64,000 nucleotides of DNA from assembly GCF_900091495.1 (NCBI RefSeq), contig NZ_LT607413.1, forward strand, positions 3,596,001 through 3,660,000. The letters run 5' to 3'. This stretch comes from Micromonospora echinospora (lineage in GTDB: Bacteria > Actinomycetota > Actinomycetes > Mycobacteriales > Micromonosporaceae). Made by a program: the position numbers and the translations under genes. Below the pieces are notes generated by a model. The model had not been told where the DNA came from and did no database searches. It saw nothing but the letters and a program-made list of their open reading frames with translations. Every line of letters starts with the position of its first letter. Position 1 is the stretch's first letter. Shown piece after piece: positions 9,679 to 18,939 of the stretch.

Positions 9679-10866
9679 ATGGCACCCCGCCCCACCCCCG
9701 CCGACAAGTTCTCCTTCGGGCTCTGGACGGTCGGCTGGCAGGGCCGCGACCCGTTCGGCGACGCCACCCGACCCGAGCTGGACCCGGTCGAGGCGGTGCA
9801 CCGCCTCGCCGAACTCGGCGCGTACGGGATCACCTTCCACGACGACGACCTGGTGCCCTTCGGCGCGGACGCGACCACCCGGGACCGGGGGATCGCCCGG
9901 TTCCGCAAGGCCCTGGCCGACACCGGCCTGGTCGTGCCCATGGTCACCACCAACCTCTTCACCCACCCGGTCTTCAAGGACGGCGGCTTCACCAGCAACG
10001 ACCGGCAGGTCCGGCGGTACGCGTTGCGCAAGGTGCTGCGCAACGTCGACCTCGCCGCCGAACTGGGCGCGAAGACCTTCGTCATGTGGGGTGGCCGGGA
10101 GGGCGGCGAGTACGACGTCGCCAAGGACGTCCGGGCCGCGCTGGACCGCTACCGGGAGGCCGTCGACCTGCTCACCCAGTACGTCGTCGACTCGGGTTAC
10201 GACCTGCGCTTCGCCCTCGAACCCAAGCCGAACGAGCCGCGCGGCGACATCCTGCTCCCCACCGTCGGGCACGCGCTGGCGTTCATCTCCACCCTGGCCC
10301 ACCCCGAGCTGGTCGGCCTCAACCCCGAGGTCGGGCACGAGCAGATGGCCGGGCTGAACTTCGTGCACGGCATCGCCCAGGCGCTCTGGCAGGACAAGCT
10401 GTTCCACATCGACCTCAACGGACAGCGTGGCGTCAAGTACGACCAGGACCTCGTCTTCGGCCACGGCGACCTGCTCAACGCGTTCGCCCTGGTCGACCTC
10501 CTCGAACACGGCGGCGTCACCGGCGCACCCGGCTACGACGGTCCCCGGCACTTCGACTACAAGCCCTCCCGCACCGAGGACGTCACCGGGGTGTGGGCGT
10601 CGGCGGAGGCGAACATGCGGACGTACCTGCTGCTCAAGGAACGTGCGGCGGCCTTCCGGGCGGACCCCGAGGTAGCCGCGGCGCTCGCCGCCAGCCGGGT
10701 CGCCGAGTTGGCCGAGCCCACCCTCGCCCCCGGCGAGACCACCGCCGACCTGCTCGCCGACCGTTCCGCCTTCGAGGACCTGGACGTCGACGCGGTGGCC
10801 GCGAAGGGCTTCGGCTTCGTCCGGCTCAACCAGCTCGCCGTCGAGCACCTGCTCGGCGCCCGCTGA
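9679..10866 (+). CDS. xylA: Xylose isomerase
   Basis: The 395-residue enzyme interconverts D-xylose and D-xylulose in the cytosol. The N-terminus [18 protein letters not shown] and the catalytic motif [12 protein letters not shown] (His near residue 54, with its Asp) are typical of the short actinobacterial class. Metal ligands lie in [11 protein letters not shown] and in [13 protein letters not shown]. The length matches the family (about 390). A CCGGAGG ribosome site precedes the ATG at 9679. xylB follows 11 bases after the stop, so the two form an operon. Confidence 0.97.
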   Translation: MAPRPTPADKFSFGLWTVGWQGRDPFGDATRPELDPVEAVHRLAELGAYGITFHDDDLVPFGADATTRDRGIARFRKALADTGLVVPMVTTNLFTHPVFKDGGFTSNDRQVRRYALRKVLRNVDLAAELGAKTFVMWGGREGGEYDVAKDVRAALDRYREAVDLLTQYVVDSGYDLRFALEPKPNEPRGDILLPTVGHALAFISTLAHPELVGLNPEVGHEQMAGLNFVHGIAQALWQDKLFHIDLNGQRGVKYDQDLVFGHGDLLNAFALVDLLEHGGVTGAPGYDGPRHFDYKPSRTEDVTGVWASAEANMRTYLLLKERAAAFRADPEVAAALAASRVAELAEPTLAPGETTADLLADRSAFEDLDVDAVAAKGFGFVRLNQLAVEHLLGAR

Positions 10867-10877
10867 GGAGGCCGCCG

Positions 10878-12329
10878 ATGCCGCTCGTCGCGGGCGTCGA
10901 CTCGTCGACGCAGTCGTGCAAGATCGTCGTCCGGGACGCGGAGACCGGCGCACCGGTCCGGCAGGCCCGGGCCCCGCACCCGGACGGCACCGAGGTCGAC
11001 CCGGAGGCCTGGTGGCACGCGCTGACCACGGCCGTCGCCACCGCCGGCGGCCTGGCCGACGTGGCCGCCGTCTCGGTCGCCGGGCAGCAGCACGGCATGG
11101 TCTGCCTGGACGACGCCGGCCGGGTGGTCCGGCCCGCGCTGCTCTGGAACGACACCCGTTCCGCTCACGCCGCCGCCGAGCTGGTCGCCGAGGCCGGCGC
11201 GGGGGAGACCGGCCGGCGGTTCTGGGCCGACGCGGTCGGCACCGTGCCGGTGGCCAGCCTGACCGTCGCCAAGCTGCGCTGGCTGGCCCGGCACGAACCG
11301 GCCAACGCCGACCGGGTCGCGGCGGTCTGCCTCCCGCACGACTGGCTGACCTGGCGGCTCGGCGGTGGCGCGGCCCAGGGGCCGACCGGCACCCGCGACC
11401 TGTCCGCCCTGCGCACCGACCGCAGCGACGCCAGCGGCACCGGATACTGGTCCCCGGCCACCGGTGAATACCGGCTCGACCTGCTCGAACAGGCCCTCGG
11501 CCGGCGACCGGAGGTGCCCGCCGTGCTCGGCCCCGCCGAATCCGCCGGCACCCTCGGCGGGCTGCCCGGCGGGGCGCTGCTCGGCCCCGGCGCCGGCGAC
11601 AACGCCGGTGCGGCGCTCGGCGTCGGGGCCCGCCCCGGTGACGTGGTCGTCTCCATCGGCACCTCCGGCACCGTGTTCAGCGTCGCCGACACCCCGGCCG
11701 CCGACGCCAGCGGCACGGTCGCCGGATTCGCCGACGCCACCGGCCACTACCTGCCCCTGGTCTGCACGCTCAACGCCGCCCGGGTGCTGGACGCCGCCGC
11801 GGCGCTGCTCCGGGTCGACCTGGCCGGCCTGGCCGACCTGGCGCTCGCCGCCCCACCCGGCGCGGACGGGCTGGTCCTGGTGCCCTACCTGGAGGGCGAG
11901 CGGACCCCGAACCGGCCGGACGCCAGCGGGGCGGTGCACGGGCTGACGCTGCGCACCTCCACCCCCGCGCACCTGGCCCGCGCCGCCGTCGAGGGGATGC
12001 TCTGCGCGCTCGCCGACGGGCTCGACGCCCTGCTCGCCCAGGGTGCCCGGGTCGAGCGGGTCGTCCTGGTCGGCGGGGGCGCGCGGTCGGAGGCCGTCCG
12101 CCGGATCGCGCCGCAGGTCTTCGGCTGCCCGGTGCTCGTCCCGCCACCCGGCGAGTACGTCGCCGACGGCGCGGCCCGCCAGGCCGCCTGGGTCGCCCTC
12201 GGTGGCGCGGAGCCACCCCGGTGGTCGGTCGGCGACACCGGGGAGTACGCCGCCGAACCGGTCCCGGCGATCCGCGAGCGGTACGCCGAGGCGCGGGAAC
12301 GGTTCCTCGCCCGCCCCGCTGACGGGTAA
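10878..12329 (+). CDS. xylB: Xylulokinase
   Basis: The 483-residue FGGY-family kinase phosphorylates D-xylulose to xylulose 5-phosphate. The N-terminal nucleotide-binding motif [15 protein letters not shown], the substrate motif [10 protein letters not shown], and the C-terminal [11 protein letters not shown] and [15 protein letters not shown] are all present. The length is standard. GAGGAG lies just before the ATG at 10878. It is co-transcribed with xylA from the promoter at 9604-9632. No xylose transporter adjoins the operon. Confidence 0.97.
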   Translation: MPLVAGVDSSTQSCKIVVRDAETGAPVRQARAPHPDGTEVDPEAWWHALTTAVATAGGLADVAAVSVAGQQHGMVCLDDAGRVVRPALLWNDTRSAHAAAELVAEAGAGETGRRFWADAVGTVPVASLTVAKLRWLARHEPANADRVAAVCLPHDWLTWRLGGGAAQGPTGTRDLSALRTDRSDASGTGYWSPATGEYRLDLLEQALGRRPEVPAVLGPAESAGTLGGLPGGALLGPGAGDNAGAALGVGARPGDVVVSIGTSGTVFSVADTPAADASGTVAGFADATGHYLPLVCTLNAARVLDAAAALLRVDLAGLADLALAAPPGADGLVLVPYLEGERTPNRPDASGAVHGLTLRTSTPAHLARAAVEGMLCALADGLDALLAQGARVERVVLVGGGARSEAVRRIAPQVFGCPVLVPPPGEYVADGAARQAAWVALGGAEPPRWSVGDTGEYAAEPVPAIRERYAEARERFLARPADG

Positions 12330-12369
12330 TCGACTGTACGGGGGAGGCCGGGCTCGCGATTATCGACAG

Positions 12370-13569
12370 ATGTCGTCGCTCGACCTCCCCACCCCGCCGC
12401 TCGACCTTCCCCACGTGCCCGCCCCCGCCCCGGCGGCGGAGCCCGTCCCGGCCCTGCCGTCCGTCCTGCGCCACGACGACACGGACACCCCGTGCGACGT
12501 CATCGACGCGCTGGCGCTCGCCGACTTCATCACCGGGCGACATCCCTGGTCACACACCGTCCGCCTGCCCCGCGCCCGCCCCGACGCGCAGCTCGTCCCC
12601 GCCGACGGGCGGCTGCTGCGCACCGCCATCGAGGCCCGGCAACGGTCCCAACTGCTCGGCGGCGACGGCTGGACCGCGCGGGTGGTCACCTGGAAGGGCT
12701 ACGGCGCGGAGGTGACCGTGACCGCGGTCAGCGGCGAGATCGGCCAGGCCGCGCTCGACCGGATCGTGGCCGGGACGACCGCCCCGGAGGACGCCGGATC
12801 GGGCCGGATCGGGTTCTGGCACCAGAACCCGCGCCGGGGCGCGCAGCGGGACGTGCGGACCGTGGCCACCCCCGACTGGGCCACCATCCGGGGCAACTAC
12901 ACCGCCACCGCCCGCCGTGAGCTCGACCGGCTGATGACCATCACCCCGGAGAGCGTGGTGGGGCGACTGGTGCTCCTGCACGGCGCGCCCGGCACCGGCA
13001 AGACCACCGCGTTGCGTGCCCTCGCGCACGCCTGGCGGCAGTGGTGCCAGGTCGACTGCGTCCTCGACCCGGACGTCCTCTTCGCCGACGCCGGGTACCT
13101 CTCCGAGGTGGCGGTCGGCAACGAGGACGAACCGGAGGGCGGCCCGCGCTGGCGGCTGCTGATCGTCGAGGACTGCGACGAGCTGATCCGGGGCGAGGCC
13201 CGGCAGACCTCCGGCCAGGCCCTGTCCCGGCTGCTGAACCTCACCGACGGGCTGCTCGGCCAGGGACGGGACGTCCTCGTCGCGATCACCACCAACGAGG
13301 ACCTGTCCCGGCTGCACCCGGCGGTCACCCGTCCCGGCCGGTGCCTGGCCCGGATCGAGGTGGGCCCGCTGTCCCACCGGGAGGCGACCGACTGGCTCGC
13401 CGACGCCACCGCCGGCGACACGGCGTCGCCCGGCGGGAGCACCGGGGCGTCGTCCGGCGGGGCCACGGTGGTGCCGCCCGGCGGGGCCACCCTCGCCGAG
13501 CTGTACGCGCTGCGCGCCGGGGCCACGACCCCGCCGGCCGACCGGCACGAACCGGGCGGATACCTCTGA
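12370..13569 (+). CDS. DUF5925/AAA family ATPase
   Basis: The 399-residue cytosolic protein has an N-terminal domain of about 190 residues, which I assign to DUF5925 from memory of the architecture, and a single AAA module. Walker A is HGAPGTGKTTALRAL near residue 200, Walker B is LLIVEDCDEL, and sensor 1 is AITTNEDL, followed by HPAVTRPGRC. The C-terminus has Gly/Ser/Thr repeats (GGST, GGAT), a probable flexible linker. Such proteins are common in actinomycetes but their substrate is unknown. The ATG at 12370 is chosen as the first start compatible with the domain, 40 bases after xylB. Confidence 0.85.
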   Translation: MSSLDLPTPPLDLPHVPAPAPAAEPVPALPSVLRHDDTDTPCDVIDALALADFITGRHPWSHTVRLPRARPDAQLVPADGRLLRTAIEARQRSQLLGGDGWTARVVTWKGYGAEVTVTAVSGEIGQAALDRIVAGTTAPEDAGSGRIGFWHQNPRRGAQRDVRTVATPDWATIRGNYTATARRELDRLMTITPESVVGRLVLLHGAPGTGKTTALRALAHAWRQWCQVDCVLDPDVLFADAGYLSEVAVGNEDEPEGGPRWRLLIVEDCDELIRGEARQTSGQALSRLLNLTDGLLGQGRDVLVAITTNEDLSRLHPAVTRPGRCLARIEVGPLSHREATDWLADATAGDTASPGGSTGASSGGATVVPPGGATLAELYALRAGATTPPADRHEPGGYL

Positions 13570-13623
13570 GGGCGTCCGCGCGTCGTCACCCGGTCGTTAT
13601 CTGGCCCTGGTTCAGTGCCGGGC

Positions 13624-15027
13624 ATGACCACCACCAGCGGCGGTACGCGGGCACACCGGCTCTACAGCGTCGTCGTCTTCGTGCTCCTCGCCTCGCTGGA
13701 CAACGTCGCGATCGGACTGGTTCCGCCGCTGTACGGTCCGATCGCCGACTCGCTGGACGTGCCGCAGCGCATGGTCGGGCTGGTCACCGCGGTGACCTTC
13801 CTGGTCAGCGCGGTGGCCGCGGTCGGCTGGGCGTACGTCGGCGACCGGACCAACCGCAAGCCACTGCTCGTGGCCGGCACACTGCTCTGGGCGGCCGGCA
13901 CGGCCGGCAGCGCGTTCGCCCCCGGCTACGCGGTCTTCCTGCTGGCCCAGCTGGTCGCGGCGGTCGGGCTCGGCGCGGTCGGCTCGGTCGGCTTCTCGGT
14001 GGTCACCGACCTGATCTCGCCCCGCCGCCGGGGTCTGGTGATGAGCTTCTGGGGACTCTCCCAGGGCGTCGGCACACTCGCCGGCACCCTGGTCGGCGGG
14101 ATCCTCGGCGCGGCGGACTGGCGTCGGCCGTTCCTGCTGCTCAGCCTGGTCGGCCTGGCCGCCACGGCGGCCTACCTGTTCACCTACGACGTCCGACGTG
14201 GGCAGAGCGAACCGGAACTGGCCGGCGCGCTCGCCCACGGCGCTGAGTACGACTACCGGATCAGCCGGTCCGACCTGCCCCGGATCCTGGACCGGCGGAC
14301 CAACCGCTGGCTGGTCCTCCAGGGACTCACCGCGCAGGCCGCCTTCGGCTCGTTGGTCTGGCTGCCGGTGCTGTTCACCGAGCGCGCCGAGGACCAGGGA
14401 TACTCGGCGGCCACCGCGATCGTCGTGGGCAGCGTCTTCGCCACCCTGTTCCAGCTCGGCGGGGTCTTCTCCATCATCGGCGGGCTGGTCGGCGACGCGC
14501 TGCAACGGCGTACCCCACGGGGCCGGGCGCTGGTCGCCTCGGTCGGCATCCTCGCGGCCGTCCCGCTGTACCTGGTGCTCTTCTTCGTGCCGATCCGGAT
14601 CGACGTGCCGGACGGCGCGGGCGCCGGCCCGGTGACCGTCGCGGTGCTGACCAGCGTGCTGACCGAACCGACGGTCGGGCTGAGCCTGCTCACCGCCGTC
14701 CTGGCGCTCGCCCTGACCTCGGCGAACTCGCCGAACTGGTTCGCCCTGATCGCCGACGTCAACCCGCCCGAGCACCGGGGCACCGTCTACAGCCTCGGCA
14801 ACCTCGTCAACGGGGTCGGTCGGGCGGCCGGGAACGGCCTGGTCGGGGTGGCCTTCCACGCCCTGCGGGGGGCGTTCCCGCCGCCGTTGAACTTCGCCGT
14901 CGGGCTGGCCGCGTTCCAGCTCTTCTTCATTCCCACCGGGATCATGTACTGGCTCGCGTCCCGGACCTCACCCCGGGACATCGCCGACGTGCACACCCTC
15001 CTGCACACCCGCGCCGAACGCCTCTGA
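13624..15027 (+). CDS. MFS transporter
   Basis: The 467-residue integral membrane protein has about twelve hydrophobic segments and the major facilitator loop motif GDRTNRKPLLVAG after segment 2. A cytoplasmic stretch of about 50 charged residues separates the two halves. The loop DVNPPEHRGTVYSLGNLVNGVGR near the end resembles spinster-like or sugar-phosphate MFS proteins, but the substrate cannot be assigned. The start is either ATG 13624 or GTG 13615; neither has a strong ribosome site. Copy A of the palindromic repeat follows its stop, between it and the convergent glucosidase gene. Confidence 0.88.
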   Translation: MTTTSGGTRAHRLYSVVVFVLLASLDNVAIGLVPPLYGPIADSLDVPQRMVGLVTAVTFLVSAVAAVGWAYVGDRTNRKPLLVAGTLLWAAGTAGSAFAPGYAVFLLAQLVAAVGLGAVGSVGFSVVTDLISPRRRGLVMSFWGLSQGVGTLAGTLVGGILGAADWRRPFLLLSLVGLAATAAYLFTYDVRRGQSEPELAGALAHGAEYDYRISRSDLPRILDRRTNRWLVLQGLTAQAAFGSLVWLPVLFTERAEDQGYSAATAIVVGSVFATLFQLGGVFSIIGGLVGDALQRRTPRGRALVASVGILAAVPLYLVLFFVPIRIDVPDGAGAGPVTVAVLTSVLTEPTVGLSLLTAVLALALTSANSPNWFALIADVNPPEHRGTVYSLGNLVNGVGRAAGNGLVGVAFHALRGAFPPPLNFAVGLAAFQLFFIPTGIMYWLASRTSPRDIADVHTLLHTRAERL

Positions 15028-15050
15028 CCCTCCCCGCACCCGCCCACGGG

Positions 15051-15135
15051 GTAGCAGGGCCCCCTGCCACCCGTCGGGTGGTAGCAGGGGACCCCTGCAC
15101 GTCAAAAAGCGGTAACAGGGGGCCCCTGCTACCAC
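15051..15135. repeat. Dispersed palindromic repeat, copy A (one and a half units)
   Basis: A complete unit at 15078-15135 has arms of 20 bases (15078-15097 and 15116-15135) that pair with one mismatch; an 18-base loop contains CAAAAAGCGG. A further half unit, GTAGCAGGGCCCCCTGCCAC, lies at 15051-15070. The copy sits between convergent genes (MFS and GH13) and could act as a terminator for both. The same sequence recurs at 22565, 32437 and 41710. Confidence 0.85.
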
Positions 15136-15145
15136 CGAACCCACC

Positions 15146-16801
15146 TCAGGCGCGGTACCAGACGGTGACGTCGGTCGGCACCAGCCCGTCGTCGAGCGGA
15201 CCGCTGGCGTGCAGCGGCTCCACGCCCTCCGGCAGCGGCACCGACGCCGTGCCGAAGTTGGTCAGCACGCCCAGCGGACCGTTGCCGAAGTGCAGCACCT
15301 CGTCGCCGGAGGCCAGCCAGCGCAGGGTGCCCCGGCCGAGCCCGTGCTCCCGGCGCAGGCGCAGCGCGGTGCGGTACAGCTCGTACGTCGAACCGGGCAC
15401 GTCGCGCTGCCGGTCCAGCGCGTACTCGGCCCAGAGCGGCGGCTGCGGCAGCCAGCTCGCGTCGGTCGGCCCGAAGCCGTACGACGGGGCGTCGGCCTCC
15501 CACGGGATCGGCACCCGGCAGCCGTCCCGACCCCGCTCGGTGTGCCCGCTGCGTTCCCAGGTGGGGTCCTGCCGGACCTCGTCGGGCAGCGAGGTGTGCT
15601 CCGGCAGCCCCAGCTCCTCGCCCTGATAGAGGTAGGCCGAGCCGGGCAGGGCGAGCATCAGCAGGGTGGCCGCCCGGGCCCGGCGCAGGCCGAGCGCGGC
15701 GTCCGGCTGCGGGTCGTCCACGCCGATGCCGTTGGGGCGGGGCGTGCCGACCGGCAGTCCGAGCCGGGAGGCGTGCCGGACCACGTCGTGGTTGGAGAGC
15801 ACCCAGGTGGTCGGCGCGCCGACCGCGTCGGTGGCCTCCAGCGAGCGGGTGATCACCGCGTACTGGGCCGGGGCGGTCCAGGCGGCGAGCAGGTACTCGA
15901 AGTTGAACGCCTGGTGCATCTCGTCGGGCCGGACGTAGCGGGCCAGGCGCTCGGCCGGCTCCACCCACGCCTCGGCGACCAGGATCCGTTCGCCGTCGTA
16001 GCCGTCCAGCAGGCGACGCCAGTCGCGGTAGATGTCGTGCACCCCCTCCTGGTCCCACATCGGCGGGCGGGGCTTGTCGACCTCCTGGCCCGAGGAGAGG
16101 ATCTCCTGCGGCTCCTGCCAGTTCGCCAGGTCGGCCTGCTTGACCAGGCCGTGCGCGACGTCGACCCGGAAACCGTCGACGCCCCGGTCCAGCCAGAACC
16201 GGAGCACGTCCAGGAACTCCGCCCGGACCTCGGGGTTGTCCCAGTTCAGGTCGGGCTGGGCGGTGTCGAACAGGTGGAGGTACCACTGTCCGTCGTCCAC
16301 CCGGGTCCAGGCCGGACCGCCGAAGGTGCTCTGCCAGTCGTTCGGCGGCTGCGCGCCGTCCGGGCCGAGGCCGTCCCGGAAGACGTACCGCTGCCGTTCC
16401 GGGCTGCCCGGCGCGGCGGCCAGCGCCGCCCGGAACCAGGCGTGCGCCGACGAGGTGTGGTTGGGAACCAGGTCGACGATCACCCGCATCCCGCGGGCGT
16501 GCGCGTCGGCGATCAACCGGTCCGCGTCGGCGAGCGTGCCGAAGAGCGGTTCGACGTCCCGGTAGTCGGCCACGTCGTAGCCGGCGTCGGCCTGCGGCGA
16601 CGGGTAGAACGGGGACAGCCAGACCGCGTCCACCCCGAGGTCGGCGAGGTGCCCGAGCCGGGCGGTGATGCCCGGCAGGTCACCGATGCCGTCGCCGTCG
16701 GAGTCGGCGAAGGAACGCGGGTAGATCTGGTAGATGACGGCTTCGGTCCACCAGCCGGTGGCCGGGCCACCGGCGGGTTCCTGCGGGTCGTGGGTGTTCA
16801 G
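15146..16801 (-). CDS. GH13 alpha-glucosidase, apparent CTG start
   Basis: The roughly 551-residue enzyme is a cytosolic GH13 of the oligo-1,6-/alpha-glucosidase type. The catalytic residues are in DGFRVDVAHG (nucleophile Asp), ILVAEAWVEP (acid Glu) and WVLSNHDVVRHASR (third Asp), with DLVPNHTS as conserved region I. The conserved N-terminus WWTEAVIYQIYPRSFADSDG is encoded at about 16690-16750, upstream of the first GTG (16633). Between the in-frame LacI stop (16880-16882) and that GTG there is no ATG, GTG or TTG. A CTG at 16801, with GGAGAAGG just before it, is the best start. It likely acts with the upstream sugar ABC transporter on imported alpha-glucosides. Confidence 0.85.
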   Translation of the reverse strand: MNTHDPQEPAGGPATGWWTEAVIYQIYPRSFADSDGDGIGDLPGITARLGHLADLGVDAVWLSPFYPSPQADAGYDVADYRDVEPLFGTLADADRLIADAHARGMRVIVDLVPNHTSSAHAWFRAALAAAPGSPERQRYVFRDGLGPDGAQPPNDWQSTFGGPAWTRVDDGQWYLHLFDTAQPDLNWDNPEVRAEFLDVLRFWLDRGVDGFRVDVAHGLVKQADLANWQEPQEILSSGQEVDKPRPPMWDQEGVHDIYRDWRRLLDGYDGERILVAEAWVEPAERLARYVRPDEMHQAFNFEYLLAAWTAPAQYAVITRSLEATDAVGAPTTWVLSNHDVVRHASRLGLPVGTPRPNGIGVDDPQPDAALGLRRARAATLLMLALPGSAYLYQGEELGLPEHTSLPDEVRQDPTWERSGHTERGRDGCRVPIPWEADAPSYGFGPTDASWLPQPPLWAEYALDRQRDVPGSTYELYRTALRLRREHGLGRGTLRWLASGDEVLHFGNGPLGVLTNFGTASVPLPEGVEPLHASGPLDDGLVPTDVTVWYRA

Positions 16802-16879
16802 GGCCTTCTCCCGAGTGTCGAGCCGGACGGGTTCCCACCGGCCGTCGCCACGCTGGCCGGCCGGGGCGGTCGAATCCGT

Positions 16880-17905
16880 TCAGTGTGCCCTCGGAGGGGC
16901 GGTGGAATCACGCACCACCAGACGAGTGGGGAGAATCACCGACGAGGCGGGCCGACCGGTCCCGGCGTCGCCGACGAGCGGGTCGAGCACGATCCGGGCG
17001 GCGAGCTGACCCTGCTCGGCGGCGGGTTGCGCCACCGTGCTGAGGCCGAGCACGACCGAGAGGTCGTGGTCGTCGATGCCGATGACGCTGACGTCCTGCG
17101 GCACCCGCAGCCCGGCCTCGCGGAGCGCGGCGATCGCGCCCATCGCCATCTCGTCGCAGGCGGCGAAGATCGCCGTCGGCGGGTCGCCCCGGCGGAGCAG
17201 CTCGACCGTGGCCTGGTTGCCGCCGTCGATGGTGAACTGGGACTCCACGTCCAGGCGCGGGTCCGGCTGCACCCCGGCCGCCCGCAGCGCCTCCTGGTAG
17301 CCGCGCCGCCGGTCGATGTGGGTGGTGAACGCCAGCTCGTCCTCGGGGTCGCCGGAGAGGTGCGCGATCCGGCGGTGGCCGAGGTCGAGCAGGTGACTCG
17401 TGGCGGTCCGGGCGGCGGCCACGTCGTCGATCCGTACGCTCGGCCAGCCGGGGACGACGGTGCCGGAGCTGACGATGACGCCGGGCAGGTCGAGCGTGGT
17501 GAGCACGGTCAGGTCCGCCGACCGCAGGGGGGTGGCGACCAACAGGACCCCGTCGGCCCGTTTGTGCAGGTTGGCGGTGCGCAGCACCCGCTGCCGGGCC
17601 TGCGGCTGGCCGCCGAGGTTGTAGAGGAGCAGGTCGTACCCGGCGGAGTGGAGGACCTCCTCGACCGCCTCGACCACGGTGCCGAAGAACCACCGGGTGA
17701 TCCGGGGTACGACCACCGCGACCGTGCCGGTGCGGCCACCGGCCAGGCGGGAGGCGCTCGGTGAGATGGTGTAGTCGAGTTGCTCGGCGGCGGCGAGCAC
17801 CCGTCTTCGGGTCGCCGCCGACACGGTGGGAAGGCCGCGCAGCGCCCGGGACACGGTGGCCGTGGAGACCCCCGCGAGCCTGGCAACGTCATCAATCCTG
17901 GTCAC
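16880..17905 (-). CDS. LacI family transcriptional regulator
   Basis: The 341-residue repressor has the LacI helix-turn-helix at residues about 3-55 (IDDVARLAGVSTATVSRAL, then VSAATRRRVLAAAEQLDY) and a periplasmic-binding-protein-like effector domain. It sits between the transporter operon and the GH13 gene, all on one strand, and should repress maltose/alpha-glucoside uptake and hydrolysis. Candidate operators with the centre AAGCGCTT lie at 21479-21494 and 21675-21686. The GTG at 17905 is the start. A strong hairpin (17925-17963) lies just before it. Confidence 0.9.
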   Translation of the reverse strand: MTRIDDVARLAGVSTATVSRALRGLPTVSAATRRRVLAAAEQLDYTISPSASRLAGGRTGTVAVVVPRITRWFFGTVVEAVEEVLHSAGYDLLLYNLGGQPQARQRVLRTANLHKRADGVLLVATPLRSADLTVLTTLDLPGVIVSSGTVVPGWPSVRIDDVAAARTATSHLLDLGHRRIAHLSGDPEDELAFTTHIDRRRGYQEALRAAGVQPDPRLDVESQFTIDGGNQATVELLRRGDPPTAIFAACDEMAMGAIAALREAGLRVPQDVSVIGIDDHDLSVVLGLSTVAQPAAEQGQLAARIVLDPLVGDAGTGRPASSVILPTRLVVRDSTAPPRAH

Positions 17906-17924
17906 GGTCTCCCCGATCCGCTTA

Positions 17925-17963
17925 CGTCGGCCGCCGCCCGCATGCCACGGGCGGCGGCCGACG
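17925..17963 (-). terminator. Terminator of sugar ABC transporter operon
   Basis: Perfect 16-base arms (17925-17940 and 17948-17963) flank a 7-base loop. The hairpin lies just past the stop of the second permease gene and before the LacI start, so lacI and the glucosidase probably rely on read-through or their own promoter. There is no T-run, as usual for this GC content. Confidence 0.75.
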
Positions 17964-17969
17964 CCGGAA

Positions 17970-18938
17970 TCAGCCCTTGACGCTACCCGCGAGCAGGCCC
18001 CGCACGAAGTAACGCTGCAGGGACAGGAACACGATCAGCGGTACGACGATGGAGACGAACGCACCGGCGGTGAGCCGCTGCCACTCGTTGCCCCGGGTGC
18101 CGGCCATCTCGGCCAGCCGGACGGTGAGTGGCGCCGTCTCGTCGCCACCACCGGCGAAGATCAGCGCGACGAGCAGGTCGTTCCAGACCCAGAGGAACTG
18201 GAAGATGCCGAAGGCCGCCAGCGCAGGGGTGATCAGCGGCAGTACGACGGTGCGGAAGATCTTCGGGTGGGTGGCCCCGTCGACCCGTGCCGCCTCCATC
18301 AGGTCCTTCGGTAGCTGCGAGATGAAGTTGTGCAGCAGGAACACCGCCAGCGGCAGCGCGAAGCAGGTGTGCGCGAACCAGACCTGCACGAACTTCTGCT
18401 CGTCGGCGAGGTCCCACGCCGGCATCAGGGTGATGCCGCCGACGCTGACCCCGTTGGAGAAGAAGCTCAGCAGCGGCACCAGGGCCATCTGGAGCGGCAC
18501 GATCTGCAACGCGAAGATGGCGATGTAGACCCAGTCCCGGCCCCGGAAGTTGATCCAGGCCAGGGCGTACGCGGCGAGCGCCGCGAAGGCCAGCGGGAAG
18601 AGCACCGACGGCAGCGTGATCACCAGCGAGTTGATGAAGTAGCTCGCCAACTGGCCGGAGGAGGACGACCGCCCGAAGAGGACCTGCTGGTAGTTCTCCA
18701 GGGTGACCTGTGGGTCGGTGAAGAACGTCCACCAGCCGGTGGACTTGATCTGGTCCTCCGGACGGAAGGACGAGATGAACAGACCGAAGGTGGGGATGGT
18801 CCAGACGACCGCGATGACGATGGAGACCAGCGTCGCGGTCCGGCTGTTCAGCCGCTTGCGGACCCGGGCGGCGGCGGTCGTCGCGCCTCCGCCAGTCTTC
18901 TGGGCGCCGGCGGCGACCGGGGGAGTGGTGGTGGTCAT
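17970..18938 (-). CDS. Carbohydrate ABC transporter permease (MalG-type)
   Basis: The 322-residue inner-membrane protein has six predicted membrane segments after a cytosolic N-terminus. The permease-ATPase contact loop reads EAARVDGATHPKIFRTVVLPLI, matching the EAAxxDGA motif. The C-terminus VRGLLAGSVKG is typical of MalG-like subunits. It starts 1 base after the partner permease stop and is translated from the same mRNA. No ATP-binding subunit is encoded in the window, so a shared MsiK-type ATPase elsewhere is inferred. Confidence 0.93.
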   Translation of the reverse strand: MTTTTPPVAAGAQKTGGGATTAAARVRKRLNSRTATLVSIVIAVVWTIPTFGLFISSFRPEDQIKSTGWWTFFTDPQVTLENYQQVLFGRSSSSGQLASYFINSLVITLPSVLFPLAFAALAAYALAWINFRGRDWVYIAIFALQIVPLQMALVPLLSFFSNGVSVGGITLMPAWDLADEQKFVQVWFAHTCFALPLAVFLLHNFISQLPKDLMEAARVDGATHPKIFRTVVLPLITPALAAFGIFQFLWVWNDLLVALIFAGGGDETAPLTVRLAEMAGTRGNEWQRLTAGAFVSIVVPLIVFLSLQRYFVRGLLAGSVKG

Positions 18939-18939
18939 C

